A stretch of 64,000 nt of DNA from assembly GCF_003533305.1 (NCBI RefSeq), contig NZ_DOEH01000007.1, positions 5,122 through 69,121 of the forward strand, read 5' to 3'. The stretch comes from Providencia sp. (lineage in GTDB: Bacteria > Pseudomonadota > Gammaproteobacteria > Enterobacterales > Enterobacteriaceae). The notes below the pieces were generated by a model. That model was not told the origin of the DNA and searched no databases. It saw only the letters and a list, made by a program, of their open reading frames with translations. Below, one piece after another: positions 1 to 10,399 of the stretch (the first letter of the stretch is position 1; each line of letters opens with the position of its first letter). The position numbers and the translations under genes are program-made.

Positions 1-317
1 AAGCCTTTTTTTGCAGCTACAGGCGTTGCATTGTCAGTATTCACAGATGCACTTCCCTGCATCCGCTTATTCATCACCGAAAATACTTTTGCTGCAGTGC
101 CCATGCCGACGATAACTTGTTGTTGTTCACCATTAAAGATAACCCCTTTGACACCTTCAATTTGTTTAAGCGCTTCTGCGTCAAATTTGTCATTATCTTT
201 TAAAACTAAACGAATGCGGGTCATACAGTGAGTTAATGTTGCAATGTTCTCAAAACCGCCCGCATATTTTTCTATTTCTCTGGCGAGTACTTCCAGATGT
301 TCTATTTTATTAGCCAT
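1..317 (-). CDS. murP: PTS N-acetylmuramic acid EIIBC component, N-terminal part (partial at window edge)
   Basis: This is the start of a phosphotransferase permease whose reading frame stays open to the window edge, so only about 105 residues are visible. The visible part is an EIIB domain with the phospho-cysteine motif LTHCMTRIRL near residue 28. A variable linker rich in Ala, Asn and Thr follows at the truncation. EIIB passes phosphate from EIIA to the sugar during uptake, and MurP imports N-acetylmuramic acid as the 6-phosphate. The ATG is preceded by AGGGGA, 24 bp after the murQ stop, which implies a murQP operon. The murP name rests on the murQ neighbour, because the EIIC part is outside the window. 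Confidence 0.85.
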   Translation of the reverse strand, partial: MANKIEHLEVLAREIEKYAGGFENIATLTHCMTRIRLVLKDNDKFDAEALKQIEGVKGVIFNGEQQQVIVGMGTAAKVFSVMNKRMQGSASVNTDNATPVAAKKG

Positions 318-341
318 ATCATTCCCCTGGTGTTGACGATA

Positions 342-1262
342 TCAAGACTGTTTAGTTTTCAACATATCATCCAATGCTGTGTGTGGATGCTGTGACACAA
401 TATCCGTCGCTTGCTGTGCATTAATATTAAGTTCATGCATTAGAATTGCGCGTCGCGGATGGTAATCGACTTGTTTTAATAAGTTGGCGGCAGTTTGAGT
501 ATCAATCATGCAGACTTCGCCAACGATACGTTCTGCTCGACGTAATAGTTTGATATTACTGGCAACCACATCCACCATTAAATTGGTATGAATTCGGCCT
601 AAACGCCCCATTACGCAAGTGCTGAGCATGCCGAGGATCATTTTTTGTGCGGTGCCACTTTTCATTCGCGTTGAGCCAGATAACACCTCAGGCCCCACAT
701 CTGGTGCAATCGCAAATCTTGCCACTTCACTAATTAGGCCTCGTCCTCGCGTCGTAATAGCAACCGTTAAAGCCCCTAATTGGTTCGCATAGTCAATCGC
801 GGCGAGGGTAAATGGTGTACGACCACTAGCTGCAATACCGACAACGACATCTTTTTCACACAAACCACGTTTGATTAATTCATCAATGGCAGCCTGTGTT
901 GAATCTTCAATATTTTCAACCGCTTTTAACATCGCCTCTTGGCCACCCGCAATGATGGACTGTACCATTTCAGGATTAGTACCAAATGTTGGAGGACATT
1001 CAGCACTATCGAGTACAGCAAGTCTGCCACTGGTTCCTGCACCTGCATAAAATAGGCGACCACCCTGCTTTAAACGTTCCGCAATGGCATCAACCGCTTC
1101 AGCAATCGCAGGTAAAACAGTTTGAATTGCACCCGCTACCGTGCCATCGGCTTGATTAATTGCGCTGACCATGGCGAGTGTCTCCAAACGCGAAAACTGT
1201 AATGTTTCCTGATTGAATTCATTTTGTAGGCAATCACTCAGTGTATTTTCGGCTAGAGACAT
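342..1262 (-). CDS. murQ: N-acetylmuramic acid 6-phosphate etherase
   Basis: MurQ cleaves the D-lactyl ether of MurNAc 6-phosphate to give GlcNAc 6-phosphate in cytosolic cell-wall recycling. The protein has 306 residues (about 298 in E. coli). It carries the SIS-domain signature GAGTSGRLAVLDSAECPPT in its N-terminal third, including the expected catalytic glutamate, and further conserved blocks GIAASGRTPF and GSTRMKSGTAQK. I chose the ATG giving MSLAENT because GAGGTG lies just upstream; a TTG four codons earlier overlaps that ribosome site and is less likely. It heads the murQ-murP operon. Two 15-bp palindromes upstream are the likely MurR operators. Confidence 0.95.
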   Translation of the reverse strand: MSLAENTLSDCLQNEFNQETLQFSRLETLAMVSAINQADGTVAGAIQTVLPAIAEAVDAIAERLKQGGRLFYAGAGTSGRLAVLDSAECPPTFGTNPEMVQSIIAGGQEAMLKAVENIEDSTQAAIDELIKRGLCEKDVVVGIAASGRTPFTLAAIDYANQLGALTVAITTRGRGLISEVARFAIAPDVGPEVLSGSTRMKSGTAQKMILGMLSTCVMGRLGRIHTNLMVDVVASNIKLLRRAERIVGEVCMIDTQTAANLLKQVDYHPRRAILMHELNINAQQATDIVSQHPHTALDDMLKTKQS

Positions 1263-1280
1263 AAAACACCTCAAATCATT

Positions 1281-1327
1281 TGAAATTATATTTCATTAAA
1301 AATTACATTATATGAATTTAAATTTCA
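1281..1327 (-). promoter_or_regulatory. Paired 15-bp palindromes upstream of murQ, candidate MurR (RpiR-family) operators
   Basis: Site A at 1281-1295 is a perfect palindrome, TGAAAT-TAT-ATTTCA. Site B at 1313-1327 is TGAATT-TAA-ATTTCA with one arm mismatch. The sites start exactly 32 bp apart, about three helical turns, and a TATAAT-like element on the minus strand lies between them. GAAA/TTTC palindromes fit RpiR-family sugar-phosphate regulators such as MurR. The murR gene is not in the window, so the regulator is inferred. Confidence 0.6.
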
Positions 1328-1437
1328 ATTTATATTACCAGAAATCCTTCAGCAGCATTGGCTAACGTGATGCTGTTCACAACTATCGTGTGAATCATTA
1401 ACTATTTAAGATAAATTGAACCAATAGAAAGAGTATA

Positions 1438-1460
1438 ACCGGCAGTAACTCACTGCCGGT
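1438..1460 (-). terminator. Hairpin after the CBM9-like gene
   Basis: A perfect 9-bp stem (ACCGGCAGT/ACTGCCGGT) with a 5-nt loop lies just after the stop of the CBM9-like gene. The U-tract is weak on the minus strand, so termination may be inefficient, or the hairpin may only protect the 3' end. Confidence 0.5.
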
Positions 1461-1467
1461 AAACGTA

Positions 1468-2160
1468 TTATTTAACCAACTTACAGCTACCAAATGCAGA
1501 AGGGATATGGAAATCAGGTTTTACTGAATCAGGATGGATCCAACTTATCCATTTACGAACTTGTTTTGGCTCACCCGCACTAAATTCACCACGTAAAATG
1601 GCACACATTAGCGTTTTTTTGTCTGCATCTTGCCATAAGTTAAGACGAGTAAATTCATCGAGGTCAATTTTACCCGTTAACACATAGCCTTCAGGCGTGA
1701 TTTCACCGACAGTTTGCAATGTTTCCCAATTCCAACTTGGATCAACTTCACGATAAAAATTAGCTTTCGCATCAAAAGTACGACCTTTAGGGTCCATTTC
1801 TGCCGTATAATAAGGTTTTAATTCGGGGCTAGTCGCAAAAAATAATTCAACGCGATCCGAATCTAATACCGCCTGATCTTTATCAGGATCATTGCCGAGT
1901 TGGATATCTTTATCATCGGCGATAAAACGGAAATATAAGGTATTATCACTCCATAATGCACGGAAATCTGTTTTTGGTGGTGTCTCTTTTTCCCATGGAT
2001 AACTAAAATCAGTTAATACCTCAGCTTGCTCCCATACCGCGACATTTTTCGCATCACTCAGCGATTTTATCTGAGCCGTATGATTAATTTGATACTCTTT
2101 TGCAGCAACACTCGCCGTTACTAACATAGCTGCCGCGGCTAACAAGGTTTTTAATTTCAT
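1468..2160 (-). CDS. Secreted carbohydrate-binding family 9 (CBM9)-like protein
   Basis: The product has 230 residues with a clear signal peptide (MKLKTLLAAAAMLVTASVAA, cleavage near residue 20), so it should be periplasmic or exported. The rest is one beta-rich domain resembling CBM9/DOMON-like sugar-binding modules, with tryptophans and acidic residues in blocks such as ALWSDNTLYFRF, DSDRVELFF and KWISWIHP. No catalytic motif is visible. I chose the ATG preceded by GAGGAA; a GTG five codons upstream is less likely. It is transcribed in the same direction as murQP, and its upstream DNA repeats the murQ operator layout. I therefore infer a role in binding muropeptide sugars or related glycans. 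The ligand is unknown. Confidence 0.75.
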   Translation of the reverse strand: MKLKTLLAAAAMLVTASVAAKEYQINHTAQIKSLSDAKNVAVWEQAEVLTDFSYPWEKETPPKTDFRALWSDNTLYFRFIADDKDIQLGNDPDKDQAVLDSDRVELFFATSPELKPYYTAEMDPKGRTFDAKANFYREVDPSWNWETLQTVGEITPEGYVLTGKIDLDEFTRLNLWQDADKKTLMCAILRGEFSAGEPKQVRKWISWIHPDSVKPDFHIPSAFGSCKLVK

Positions 2161-2283
2161 AGTTTCGTTCCTCACGTATCGAATTACAGTCTCTATTCTT
2201 ATTGAATATGTTTTTCATGTACTATTTTTGCTGTTTCAACTTATCACTAAATGGCTTTATAACTGAGTTATGTGCATTGATGA

Positions 2284-2330
2284 AGAAATAAAATTTCATA
2301 ACTTATAATCAATATAGAATTAAAATTTCA
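2284..2330 (-). promoter_or_regulatory. Paired palindromes upstream of the CBM9-like gene, matching the murQ operators
   Basis: Site A at 2284-2298 is AGAAAT-AAA-ATTTCA and site B at 2316-2330 is AGAATT-AAA-ATTTCA. They are again exactly 32 bp apart, and the distal site carries the same GAATT variant seen in the murQ distal site. The distal site lies farther from the gene start, as at murQ. The shared spacing and asymmetry suggest the same regulator. The rest of the 486-bp gap up to sanA (2331-2646) is AT-rich, and I see no gene or RNA in it. Confidence 0.5.
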
Positions 2331-2643
2331 AAACAAATAGGCTTGTTAAATAAAAACTACTTCTTTGTGAAGCGGCTCACTATTCAATAACGGATATAAT
2401 CTATTCACCCGCAAGGATATAGACTATTTTTTATACGAAAAATTGAGATTCTATTATTAGAAATTATTCATTTGATTGGATGATAATGAGGAATTATTCG
2501 CAATTATAAAGAAAATATCAGTCCTGCCCCTTAGTCAACTTGAATATTGTTCATTATATTGACATGACTTTACGTTACGCGACTTGCGTCACTAATTTAA
2601 CTCAAGTAGCCTAATCGCTATGACTATTTATTTTCAAGGCTAG

Positions 2644-3351
<708 letters not shown>

Positions 3352-3402
3352 CAACGGCACCAATTGATATTAAAAAAACATAGAAGTTAAAGCGCCTTAA
3401 TA

Positions 3403-4578
3403 CTACTGAGTTTTATCAACCGATAAATGATACAGTTTTTCAGTCAATTTACGCCAACTCCATTCAATGGGGCCTTGTTTGAAAAACTGTAACCAATAAT
3501 AAGAGAAAGCTAAATTCACTCCCCAAATAGGGACAATAAAAACTAATAATTCAACACGAGTAAAAGAACCAAAATAGCCTAAATGATAAAATATTGTCGT
3601 ACAAATTAGCGTTTGCAGTAAATAGTTACTTAATGCCATCCGTCCAATATTTTGTAGTAATCTTGCAATAACGCTTTGTTGAAAACTCCGCCAAAATCCA
3701 TAAATTAACGCAATATACCCTAATGATTGCAAAGGTATCATTAGCTCATTAATGATATACCCGACAATAGAAGTAGCAAAAAAACTCCAACCAAATAAGC
3801 TTTGAATATACAGTGAAAGTATTTGTACAAGTAAAGCCGGAGGGATCAAAATCAGCGCCATCAAGCGATAATGTGATTGACTAAACTGTCCACGAAGCCA
3901 ACCATTTTGCATCAATAAAGCCCCCACAGTCATCAATGCTAATAATTGCCATCCATATTGCACCAATAACATTTCTATCATAGTTAACATACCATCAGCA
4001 CGATGCAGTAAACTTTCCATTCCACCGATAGTTTTTTGAGATGCTTCAAAAAAAACCTGAGCATCAGTGACTTGCCAAAAATAGGAGGGGTCAACACCGC
4101 TTCCTAAAACCCATAAAATCACTAATCCAATCAGGTAAATTGCAATTGCAATCTTCAATAATGTTATTTTACTGCCGTGATTTAACATATAGAGTGCGAC
4201 AAACCCAGTTAGCGAATAAGCCAATAAGATATCGCCATCCCAAAAACCGACACCATGAATTAAACCAAAAATAGCTAGAACTATTAACCGACACTGATTC
4301 CATCGATATGAGCGTTGATGTAGCAGAGCCAAAGTTGCACCAAATAATAAGGTGAAAATAGCAAGAACTTTACCTTGAAAAAATAGATTGAAAATCCCCC
4401 AAACAATCGCTTCAGATGGCTGTACCGTTGGGCTATAAAAAGGATTTAGATAAGCAGTTTGCGGCAAAGCAAAAGCAAAAATATTCATCAGCAGAATGCC
4501 TAAGATTGCTATGCCACGCACGGTATCGAGTTGCTCAATTCGCCCTTTTGGGGCGATTGAATATTCGGTTGTTGTCAT
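3403..4578 (-). CDS. yeiB: YeiB family DUF418 multipass membrane protein
   Basis: The 391-residue protein has about ten hydrophobic segments. It opens with the family signature block RIEQLDTVRGIAILGILLMN and ends with the DUF418 region around SNYLLQTLICTTIFYHLGYFG and the aromatic motif GPIEWSWRKL. It is likely an inner-membrane transporter or acyltransferase-like protein; the substrate is unknown. It starts 3 bp after the folE stop, so the two are co-transcribed as in E. coli. Confidence 0.88.
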   Translation of the reverse strand: MTTTEYSIAPKGRIEQLDTVRGIAILGILLMNIFAFALPQTAYLNPFYSPTVQPSEAIVWGIFNLFFQGKVLAIFTLLFGATLALLHQRSYRWNQCRLIVLAIFGLIHGVGFWDGDILLAYSLTGFVALYMLNHGSKITLLKIAIAIYLIGLVILWVLGSGVDPSYFWQVTDAQVFFEASQKTIGGMESLLHRADGMLTMIEMLLVQYGWQLLALMTVGALLMQNGWLRGQFSQSHYRLMALILIPPALLVQILSLYIQSLFGWSFFATSIVGYIINELMIPLQSLGYIALIYGFWRSFQQSVIARLLQNIGRMALSNYLLQTLICTTIFYHLGYFGSFTRVELLVFIVPIWGVNLAFSYYWLQFFKQGPIEWSWRKLTEKLYHLSVDKTQ

Positions 4579-4581
4579 TGA

Positions 4582-5241
4582 TTAATTATGGCGAACTGCA
4601 CGTAGAAATTCTTGGCGGGTATTTTGGCTCGATTTAAACAAGCCACCTAACGATGTTGTGGTTGTTGCACTGGTAGCATCTCTAATACCCCGTGCTTTTA
4701 CGCAATAATGCACAGCATCAATCGATACTGCGACATTATTAGTTCCAAGCAGGGTTTGTAAAGCAACGAGAATTTGTTGCGTCAAACGCTCTTGCACTTG
4801 CGGACGCTGAGAAAAGAACTGAACAATTCGATTAATTTTAGACAAACCAATGACTTTATCTTTTGGAATATAAGCCACGATTGCTTTACCATCGATAGTC
4901 ACAAAATGATGTTCGCAAGTACTTGTCAGCGTGATGTCGCGGACAGTCACCATTTCATCAACTTTCATTTTATTTTCAATTAAAGTGATTTTCGGAAAAT
5001 TAGCGTAATCGAGCCCCGAAAAAATTTCATCAACATACATTTTTGCTATACGACGCGGGGTATCCGCTAAGCTGTCATCCGTTAAATCTAAATTCAATAG
5101 CTTCATGACCTCAGCCATGTGCCCTTCAATCAGTTGCTTACGTTCTTCACCTAATTTTGGTTGAATACGTAATGGGGTCTCAAGCCCTCTAGCTTCCAAA
5201 GCTGCATGTACTAATTCGGCCTCTTTACTCAGCGATGACAT
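4582..5241 (-). CDS. folE: GTP cyclohydrolase I
   Basis: FolE converts GTP to 7,8-dihydroneopterin triphosphate, the first step of folate synthesis. The 219-residue protein (E. coli 222) has the [15 protein letters not shown] block, the zinc ligands in TSTCEHHF and HYCVKARG, and the [13 protein letters not shown] and [14 protein letters not shown] blocks. I chose the ATG giving MSSLSKEA because GGAGGA lies 7 nt upstream; the GTG that is part of that same ribosome site is rejected. It forms an operon with yeiB. Its leader contains a short open frame described separately. Confidence 0.97.
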   Translation of the reverse strand: MSSLSKEAELVHAALEARGLETPLRIQPKLGEERKQLIEGHMAEVMKLLNLDLTDDSLADTPRRIAKMYVDEIFSGLDYANFPKITLIENKMKVDEMVTVRDITLTSTCEHHFVTIDGKAIVAYIPKDKVIGLSKINRIVQFFSQRPQVQERLTQQILVALQTLLGTNNVAVSIDAVHYCVKARGIRDATSATTTTSLGGLFKSSQNTRQEFLRAVRHN

Positions 5242-5260
5242 GTGATCCTCCACAGATAAT

Positions 5261-5359
5261 TTAGTTATTTTTATTTAAATACAGGCGTGTGCGGTACTCT
5301 AAAACAGCAGGTGTAGATAATCCAGCACAACCTCCGAGATCGGGATGAAATATTTGCAT
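5261..5359 (-). CDS. Candidate 32-residue upstream ORF in the folE leader
   Basis: An ATG preceded by GCGGG opens a 33-codon frame ending 20 bp before the folE start. The peptide begins [13 protein letters not shown] and ends LYLNKNN, and its codons look more like coding DNA than the AT-rich surroundings. I recognise no family. It could be a small protein, a leader peptide coupled to folE translation, or chance. Confidence 0.3.
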   Translation of the reverse strand: MQIFHPDLGGCAGLSTPAVLEYRTRLYLNKNN

Positions 5360-5365
5360 ATCCCG
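5341..5365. promoter_or_regulatory. Inverted repeat in the folE/moeA divergent region
   Basis: CGGGAT at 5341-5346 and ATCCCG at 5360-5365 form an inverted repeat around the start codon of the candidate folE leader peptide. It could be an operator or an RNA hairpin covering that start. Apart from this and the leader frame, I see nothing distinct in the 456-bp gap between folE and moeA; the moeA-proximal half is AT-rich. Confidence 0.3.
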
Positions 5366-5697
5366 CCATACACTTACTCACCATAACTATTGGACTTTTA
5401 AATAGATATATCATTATTTAAAAGTGTGTAATAGAACGCAGTAAACTATTTTGAGTAAAAACCATTTCTTGTTGAATAGTTTATTCTTATATTTGTTAAC
5501 ATCAATACAACAACACAATTTTCTCTCTATTATGACTTTTATTGCCTATTGACCTATCGGTTCAACGTAAAAATTCATTCAAAAGCTATCCGTAATCAAT
5601 TTCTATTCATTCACCCATACAGTGATATCTGACATAATAACAACCATAGATATATTTTAAGCCTCGACGGCAAATAACAATAATAGGGGTAACGACC

Positions 5698-6939
5698 TTG
5701 AACCAGAACCATACTAACGATTTGATTTCTCTCGAGCTTGCACTCGAAAAACTACTGTCTCAAACACAAATAATGACCCAAACAGAAATCATTCCATTAA
5801 CCGATTCTGCTCAACGCGTGATCGCAGCCGATCTAATTTCACCCATTAATGTTCCCCCATTTGATAATTCTGCAATGGATGGCTATGGACTGAATTTTGC
5901 ACACTGGGATGGAAAAACACCCATGCCAGTAGCTGGAAAGTCATTCGCAGGCAGCCCAATGCAAGGAAAAATAACCGCAGGCAGCTGTGTACGCATCATG
6001 ACTGGTGCCCCGATCCCTGAAGGTGTAGACACCGTCGTCATGCAGGAATCAACTAAGCAAACAGAACAGGGTATTATCTTCACTGAATCATTTAAAAAAG
6101 GCAGTAATGTACGTAAAGCTGGTGAAGATATCTCACAAGGTAGTCCAGTTTTCCCTGCCGGTACCTTACTTTCTACCGCTCAATTACCCCTGATCGCCTC
6201 GCTGGGTATTTCTGATATCACTGTATACCGCCGCTTAAAAGTAGCTGTGTTTTCAACTGGTGACGAATTACAAGCGGTCGGCCAACCACTGGCTGACGGA
6301 CAAATTTATGATACCAACCGTTTTGCAGTCAGTTTGATGCTAGAAAAACTCAATTGTGAAGTGTTAGATTTTGGTGTGATCCCTGATTCACCTGAAAAAC
6401 TCAAACAAACTTTTATTGAGGCAGATAGCCAAGCAGATTTAGTCATTAGTAGTGGTGGCGTTTCCGTTGGTGAAGCCGACTATACAAAACAAATTCTCGA
6501 CGAGTTAGGTCAAATCGGTTTTTGGAAATTAGCAATTAAACCGGGTAAACCTTTCGCATTTGGTAAATTAAGCTCAGCATGGTTTTGTGGACTGCCGGGC
6601 AACCCAGTATCCGCGGCACTCACTTTCTATCAATTAGTACAACCGCTGATAGCTCGCCTTAATGGCCATAGTCAATGGCGCGCTCCTATTCGATTTAAAG
6701 TTCCCACAATTACCCCATTAAAAAAATCGATTGGACGACTGGATTTTCAGCGTGGTGTATTAAGCACCAATGAACAAGGCCAACTACAAGTTGCCACGAC
6801 CGGACACCAAGGTTCCCATATATTCAGCTCGTTTAGCCAAGCTAACTGTTTTATTGTTCTTGAAAGAGAGCGTGGCCATGTTGCTGCGGGTGAAATGGTG
6901 GAAGTTGAAATGTTTAATTACTTACTGAAAAGTGAATAA
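5698..6939 (+). CDS. moeA: Molybdopterin molybdenumtransferase MoeA
   Basis: MoeA inserts molybdate into adenylated molybdopterin, the last step of Moco synthesis. The 413-residue protein (E. coli 411) shows DNSAMDGYG near residue 60, the MoCF-domain motifs GDELQ and [10 protein letters not shown], and GLPGNPVSA in the C-terminal part. The start codon is TTG, supported by AGGGG eight bases upstream and by alignment of the N-terminus; a weak start may limit synthesis. It is followed 5 bp later by moeB, as in the E. coli moeAB operon. Confidence 0.96.
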   Translation: MNQNHTNDLISLELALEKLLSQTQIMTQTEIIPLTDSAQRVIAADLISPINVPPFDNSAMDGYGLNFAHWDGKTPMPVAGKSFAGSPMQGKITAGSCVRIMTGAPIPEGVDTVVMQESTKQTEQGIIFTESFKKGSNVRKAGEDISQGSPVFPAGTLLSTAQLPLIASLGISDITVYRRLKVAVFSTGDELQAVGQPLADGQIYDTNRFAVSLMLEKLNCEVLDFGVIPDSPEKLKQTFIEADSQADLVISSGGVSVGEADYTKQILDELGQIGFWKLAIKPGKPFAFGKLSSAWFCGLPGNPVSAALTFYQLVQPLIARLNGHSQWRAPIRFKVPTITPLKKSIGRLDFQRGVLSTNEQGQLQVATTGHQGSHIFSSFSQANCFIVLERERGHVAAGEMVEVEMFNYLLKSE

Positions 6940-6944
6940 CAACA

Positions 6945-7706
6945 GTGCAAGAACTTAGCGATGAAGAAATGCTGCGTTATAACCGTCAAATTATTTTACG
7001 TGGATTTGATTTTGACGGGCAGGAAAAATTAAAAGCCAGCAAAGTGCTGGTTATTGGTCTTGGTGGTCTTGGCTGCGCAGCAACCCAATACCTTGCCGCC
7101 GCAGGGGTTGGCTATTTAACTTTGGTGGATTTTGATACTGTTTCTTTATCGAATTTGCAAAGACAAACGCTACATCGCGATGCAACCATCGGCGCACCCA
7201 AAGTTGATTCTGCAAAATCGCAATTAACGGCGATCAATCCACACATTCATATTGAAGCGATAAATGCACAACTTGATGATAATCAGCTCGATGCATTGAT
7301 AAAAACGCATCAAGTTATACTTGATTGCACAGACAATGTTGCAATACGCGAACAGCTAAATCGTTTATGTCTTTCGCATAAAAAACCGTTAGTTTCTGGC
7401 GCGGCAATTCGTATGGAAGGTCAACTGTCTGTTTTTACATATGAAGATAATACACCTTGCTATCATTGCTTAAGCCGTCTATTTGGTGAAAACAGTTTAA
7501 CTTGTGTGGAAGCTGGAGTAATGGCGCCGCTTGTCGGTACAATCGGTACCTTAGAAGCCATGGAAACAATTAAATTACTAACGCAATATGGCAAAGTGAA
7601 TGTCGGTAAAGTCCTGCTATTCGATGCAATGAGTATGGATTTTCGTCAATTTAAACTGGCAAAAGATCCTCATTGTGAAGTCTGTTCTCAGACCGCTTCG
7701 TCATAA
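6945..7706 (+). CDS. moeB: Molybdopterin-synthase adenylyltransferase MoeB
   Basis: MoeB adenylates the C-terminal Gly-Gly of MoaD so that sulfur can be loaded. The 253-residue protein (E. coli 249) has the nucleotide motif VIGLGGLGCAA, the core block DFDTVSLSNLQRQ, two CxxC zinc pairs (CYHC and CEVC) and the conserved cysteine in LTCVEAG. It begins with GTG 5 bp after the moeA stop, so translation is probably coupled. The initial block ELSDEEMLRYNRQI matches the family and fixes the start. Confidence 0.96.
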   Translation: MQELSDEEMLRYNRQIILRGFDFDGQEKLKASKVLVIGLGGLGCAATQYLAAAGVGYLTLVDFDTVSLSNLQRQTLHRDATIGAPKVDSAKSQLTAINPHIHIEAINAQLDDNQLDALIKTHQVILDCTDNVAIREQLNRLCLSHKKPLVSGAAIRMEGQLSVFTYEDNTPCYHCLSRLFGENSLTCVEAGVMAPLVGTIGTLEAMETIKLLTQYGKVNVGKVLLFDAMSMDFRQFKLAKDPHCEVCSQTASS

Positions 7707-7717
7707 TAACCTCGTTT

Positions 7718-7746
7718 ATGGTGAGTGAACGCTCGCCATTTTTTTG
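7718..7746 (+). terminator. Terminator after moeB
   Basis: A 10-bp stem (ATGGTGAGTG with CGCTCGCCAT, two G-U pairs) is followed by seven T residues 12 bp after the moeB stop. It is a typical intrinsic terminator for moeAB. Confidence 0.75.
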
Positions 7747-7878
7747 CACCATTTATTAAGAATAATCCGAAAAAATGTTTTAATTAGTCTTTAACCTTAT
7801 ACTATGCCTCTTTCGTGGTGATAGTGAACAAGACTATAATCACTTTTCATTTTTTGATAAGTCACTGAGAGTACTAAT

Positions 7879-8214
7879 ATGCAATTCCCTCCTTGCCCTA
7901 AATGTCAGTCTGAATACACCTATACTGATAACGAAATGTATGTCTGCCCTGAGTGTGCACATGAATGGAATGATGCCGAACCTACAGCAGATCTTGACGA
8001 ATTAGTCGTTAAAGATGCCAATGGTAACTTGTTAGTTGATGGCGATACAATCACTGTAATCAAAGATCTTAAAGTGAAAGGCAGCTCATCAATGCTAAAA
8101 ATTGGAACACGTGTGAAAGGAATTCGTCTCGTTGAAGGCGATCACAACATCGATTGCAAAATTGATGGTTTCGGCCAAATGAAATTAAAATCTGAATTTG
8201 TGAAGAAAAACTAA
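7879..8214 (+). CDS. yjdM: YjdM/PhnA-family zinc-ribbon protein
   Basis: The 111-residue protein opens with a zinc ribbon, [10 protein letters not shown] followed by CPECAHEW (two CxxC pairs), and continues into the beta-barrel PhnA domain ([40 protein letters not shown]). The family was once called PhnA after phosphonoacetate metabolism, but E. coli YjdM is not a phosphonate hydrolase and its role is unclear. A GAGAG ribosome site lies upstream. It is a single gene closed by its own terminator. Confidence 0.9.
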   Translation: MQFPPCPKCQSEYTYTDNEMYVCPECAHEWNDAEPTADLDELVVKDANGNLLVDGDTITVIKDLKVKGSSSMLKIGTRVKGIRLVEGDHNIDCKIDGFGQMKLKSEFVKKN

Positions 8215-8241
8215 ATTAGTTTTCCTTATCTTCATCAATAA

Positions 8242-8286
8242 AATAGCCCCTTCATCTTCACAGAAAAAGGGGCTATTTATTTTTTA
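8242..8286. terminator. Bidirectional terminator between yjdM and ybiT
   Basis: An 11-bp perfect stem (AATAGCCCCTT/AAGGGGCTATT) has T-rich DNA on the right and A-rich DNA on the left. It can serve both convergent genes. Confidence 0.85.
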
Positions 8287-8306
8287 TTTTTTGCTAAATT
8301 AAAATA

Positions 8307-9905
8307 TTATAAAACAACACCTTGACTCGTTAGATACTCATCATAAGTACCTTTAAAATCAATGATTTTATTATCTTTAATTTCTAAAATACGGCTAGCG
8401 AGCGAGCCAACAAATTCACGGTCATGGGAAACAAAAATCAGCGTTCCTTCATACATCTCAAGAGCCATATTAATTGACTCAATAGATTCCATATCCAAGT
8501 GGTTAGTTGGTTCATCCATAATAAGAATATTTGGTTGCTGCATCATCAGCTTACCAAATAACATACGGCCTTGCTCACCACCAGATAACACCGATACTTT
8601 TTTCTTAATGTCATCTTGGGAGAACAGTAAGCGACCTAAAATACTGCGAACCGCTTGCTCGTCATCCCCTTCACTTTTCCATTGACTCATCCAATCAAAA
8701 ACATTGAGATCGGTGTCGAAATCTTCAGCATGATCCTGTGCATAATAGCCAATACTGCTATTTTCAGACCATTTAACGCTACCACTGGTCGGTGGTTTTT
8801 CGCCAACGAGTGTTTTCAAAAATGTTGTTTTACCGATACCATTCGCACCAATAACAGCAACTTTTTCACCCACTTCAAGCAGTAAATTCAAGTTTTTAAA
8901 CAAGGGTTCTTGACCGTAACCATTTGCCACACCTTCTAACTCAAGGGCATTACGGAACAATTTTTTATCTTGCTCAAAACGGATAAATGGATTTTGACGG
9001 CTAGAGGCCTTAACTTCATCTAACTGAATTTTATCAATTTGACGCGCTCGTGACGTTGCTTGCTTTGATTTAGATGCGTTAGCACTAAAACGGCTGACAA
9101 ATGATTGAAGTTCAGCAATCTGTGCTTTTTTCTTCGCATTATCAGAAACTAAGCGATCTCTTACTTGTGTCGCGGCAATCATATATTCGTCATAGTTACC
9201 TGGGAACAAACGTAGTTCACCATAATCTAGATCGGCCATATGCGTACACACAGTATTCAAAAAATGCCTATCATGGGAAATAATAACCATGGTGCAATCA
9301 CGTTCACTCAGCACTTGCTCTAACCAACGAATAGTATCGATATCAAGGTTATTCGTCGGCTCATCAAGTAACAAAATTTCTGGGTTTGAAAATAGTGCCT
9401 GTGCTAGAAGCACACGCAGTTTCCAACCTGGGGCGACTTCGCTCATTGGGCCGTAATGTTGCTCTACGGGAATACCAACACCAAGTAATAATTCACCTGC
9501 ACGCGATTCTGCGCTGTAGCCATCCATCTCACCATAAGCAACTTCAAGATCAGCGACGCGATAGCCATCTTCTTCGCTCATTTCAGGTGACGCATAAATA
9601 CGATCGCGCTCTTGTTTCACATCCCACAGTTCACCATGCCCCATGATGACGGTATCAAGAACGGTAAATTCTTCAAATGCAAATTGATCTTGGCGTAATT
9701 TACCAATACGTTCATTCGGATCAGTAATGCTCACGTTACCAGCAGAAGGTGTTAAATCATCACCTAATATCTTCATAAACGTTGATTTACCCGCACCATT
9801 AGCGCCGATTAAACCGTAACGATTTCCTGTTCCAAATTTAACTGAAATATTTTCAAACAGTGGCTTGCTGCCAAACTGCATAGTGATATTGTTTGTCGTT
9901 AACAC
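8307..9905 (-). CDS. ybiT: ABC-F family ATPase YbiT
   Basis: YbiT is a ribosome-associated ABC-F protein with two ATPase domains and no membrane segments. The 532 residues carry Walker A GANGAGKS near 37, a degenerate first signature, and [11 protein letters not shown], then the charged P-site linker ([20 protein letters not shown]), a second Walker A GANGIGKT, signature LSGGEQGR and [10 protein letters not shown]. It matches E. coli YbiT (530 residues) almost throughout. The start is GTG with AGGCC five bases upstream, and the next in-frame Met is inside the conserved [12 protein letters not shown] block. Substrate and ribosomal state are not known from sequence. Confidence 0.95.
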   Translation of the reverse strand: MLTTNNITMQFGSKPLFENISVKFGTGNRYGLIGANGAGKSTFMKILGDDLTPSAGNVSITDPNERIGKLRQDQFAFEEFTVLDTVIMGHGELWDVKQERDRIYASPEMSEEDGYRVADLEVAYGEMDGYSAESRAGELLLGVGIPVEQHYGPMSEVAPGWKLRVLLAQALFSNPEILLLDEPTNNLDIDTIRWLEQVLSERDCTMVIISHDRHFLNTVCTHMADLDYGELRLFPGNYDEYMIAATQVRDRLVSDNAKKKAQIAELQSFVSRFSANASKSKQATSRARQIDKIQLDEVKASSRQNPFIRFEQDKKLFRNALELEGVANGYGQEPLFKNLNLLLEVGEKVAVIGANGIGKTTFLKTLVGEKPPTSGSVKWSENSSIGYYAQDHAEDFDTDLNVFDWMSQWKSEGDDEQAVRSILGRLLFSQDDIKKKVSVLSGGEQGRMLFGKLMMQQPNILIMDEPTNHLDMESIESINMALEMYEGTLIFVSHDREFVGSLASRILEIKDNKIIDFKGTYDEYLTSQGVVL

Positions 9906-9947
9906 TTCTAGGCCTTAAATTAATCATATGTAGAGTTGCCCCACCAC

Positions 9948-10078
9948 TATACTTTAAATAAATCGAGTAGCATGAAGGCCGCGAGCGTTACTATCCCAAC
10001 CTGTGAGTATAGATGAACGATGTGATCCGGCTAGCCTAGCGAAGTTAACGCACATGCGACTTGAAGTATGATAGGTAC
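9948..10078 (+). repeat. Diverged ERIC element upstream of ybiT
   Basis: The about 131-bp segment starts TATACTTTAAATA and ends CTTGAAGTATGATAGGTAC, with the internal order of an ERIC/IRU repeat (AAGGCCGCGAGCG, then a central stem, then TTAACGCACATGCG). It is the most diverged full-length copy here and has the same + strand orientation as the others. The remainder of the gap to 10399 is AT-rich, and I see nothing else in it. Confidence 0.65.
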
Positions 10079-10399
10079 AAATAGCGGCGCATTATGCCAC
10101 AATTGGACGCTTAGATCTTGTGCTGTTTTAATTAACCTTATAACTTTGAAACATGTTCTTTGAAAATAGTGAATATTTTCAATATGCTCCATCATTCAAA
10201 ATCATAGAACAGCACATAATTTGCTGATAAGACAAGCTATTTTGTATTGCATGATACTGAAATAGAAATATCTGTTATATCATTTTATATTTGTGCTTAT
10301 ATTTACCTTAATGACTTTATTTAGCCAACTAACATGACAACTAAAGTAATATTAAAGATGAAATGAGAAAATTGACCTATGACAGGCCGATTAAATATT

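Noticed and set aside
5242..5697. Moco riboswitch before moeA
   Set aside because: No GCCGTGG/CCAC arm or other conserved part of the motif is present; the feature appears only before moaA.
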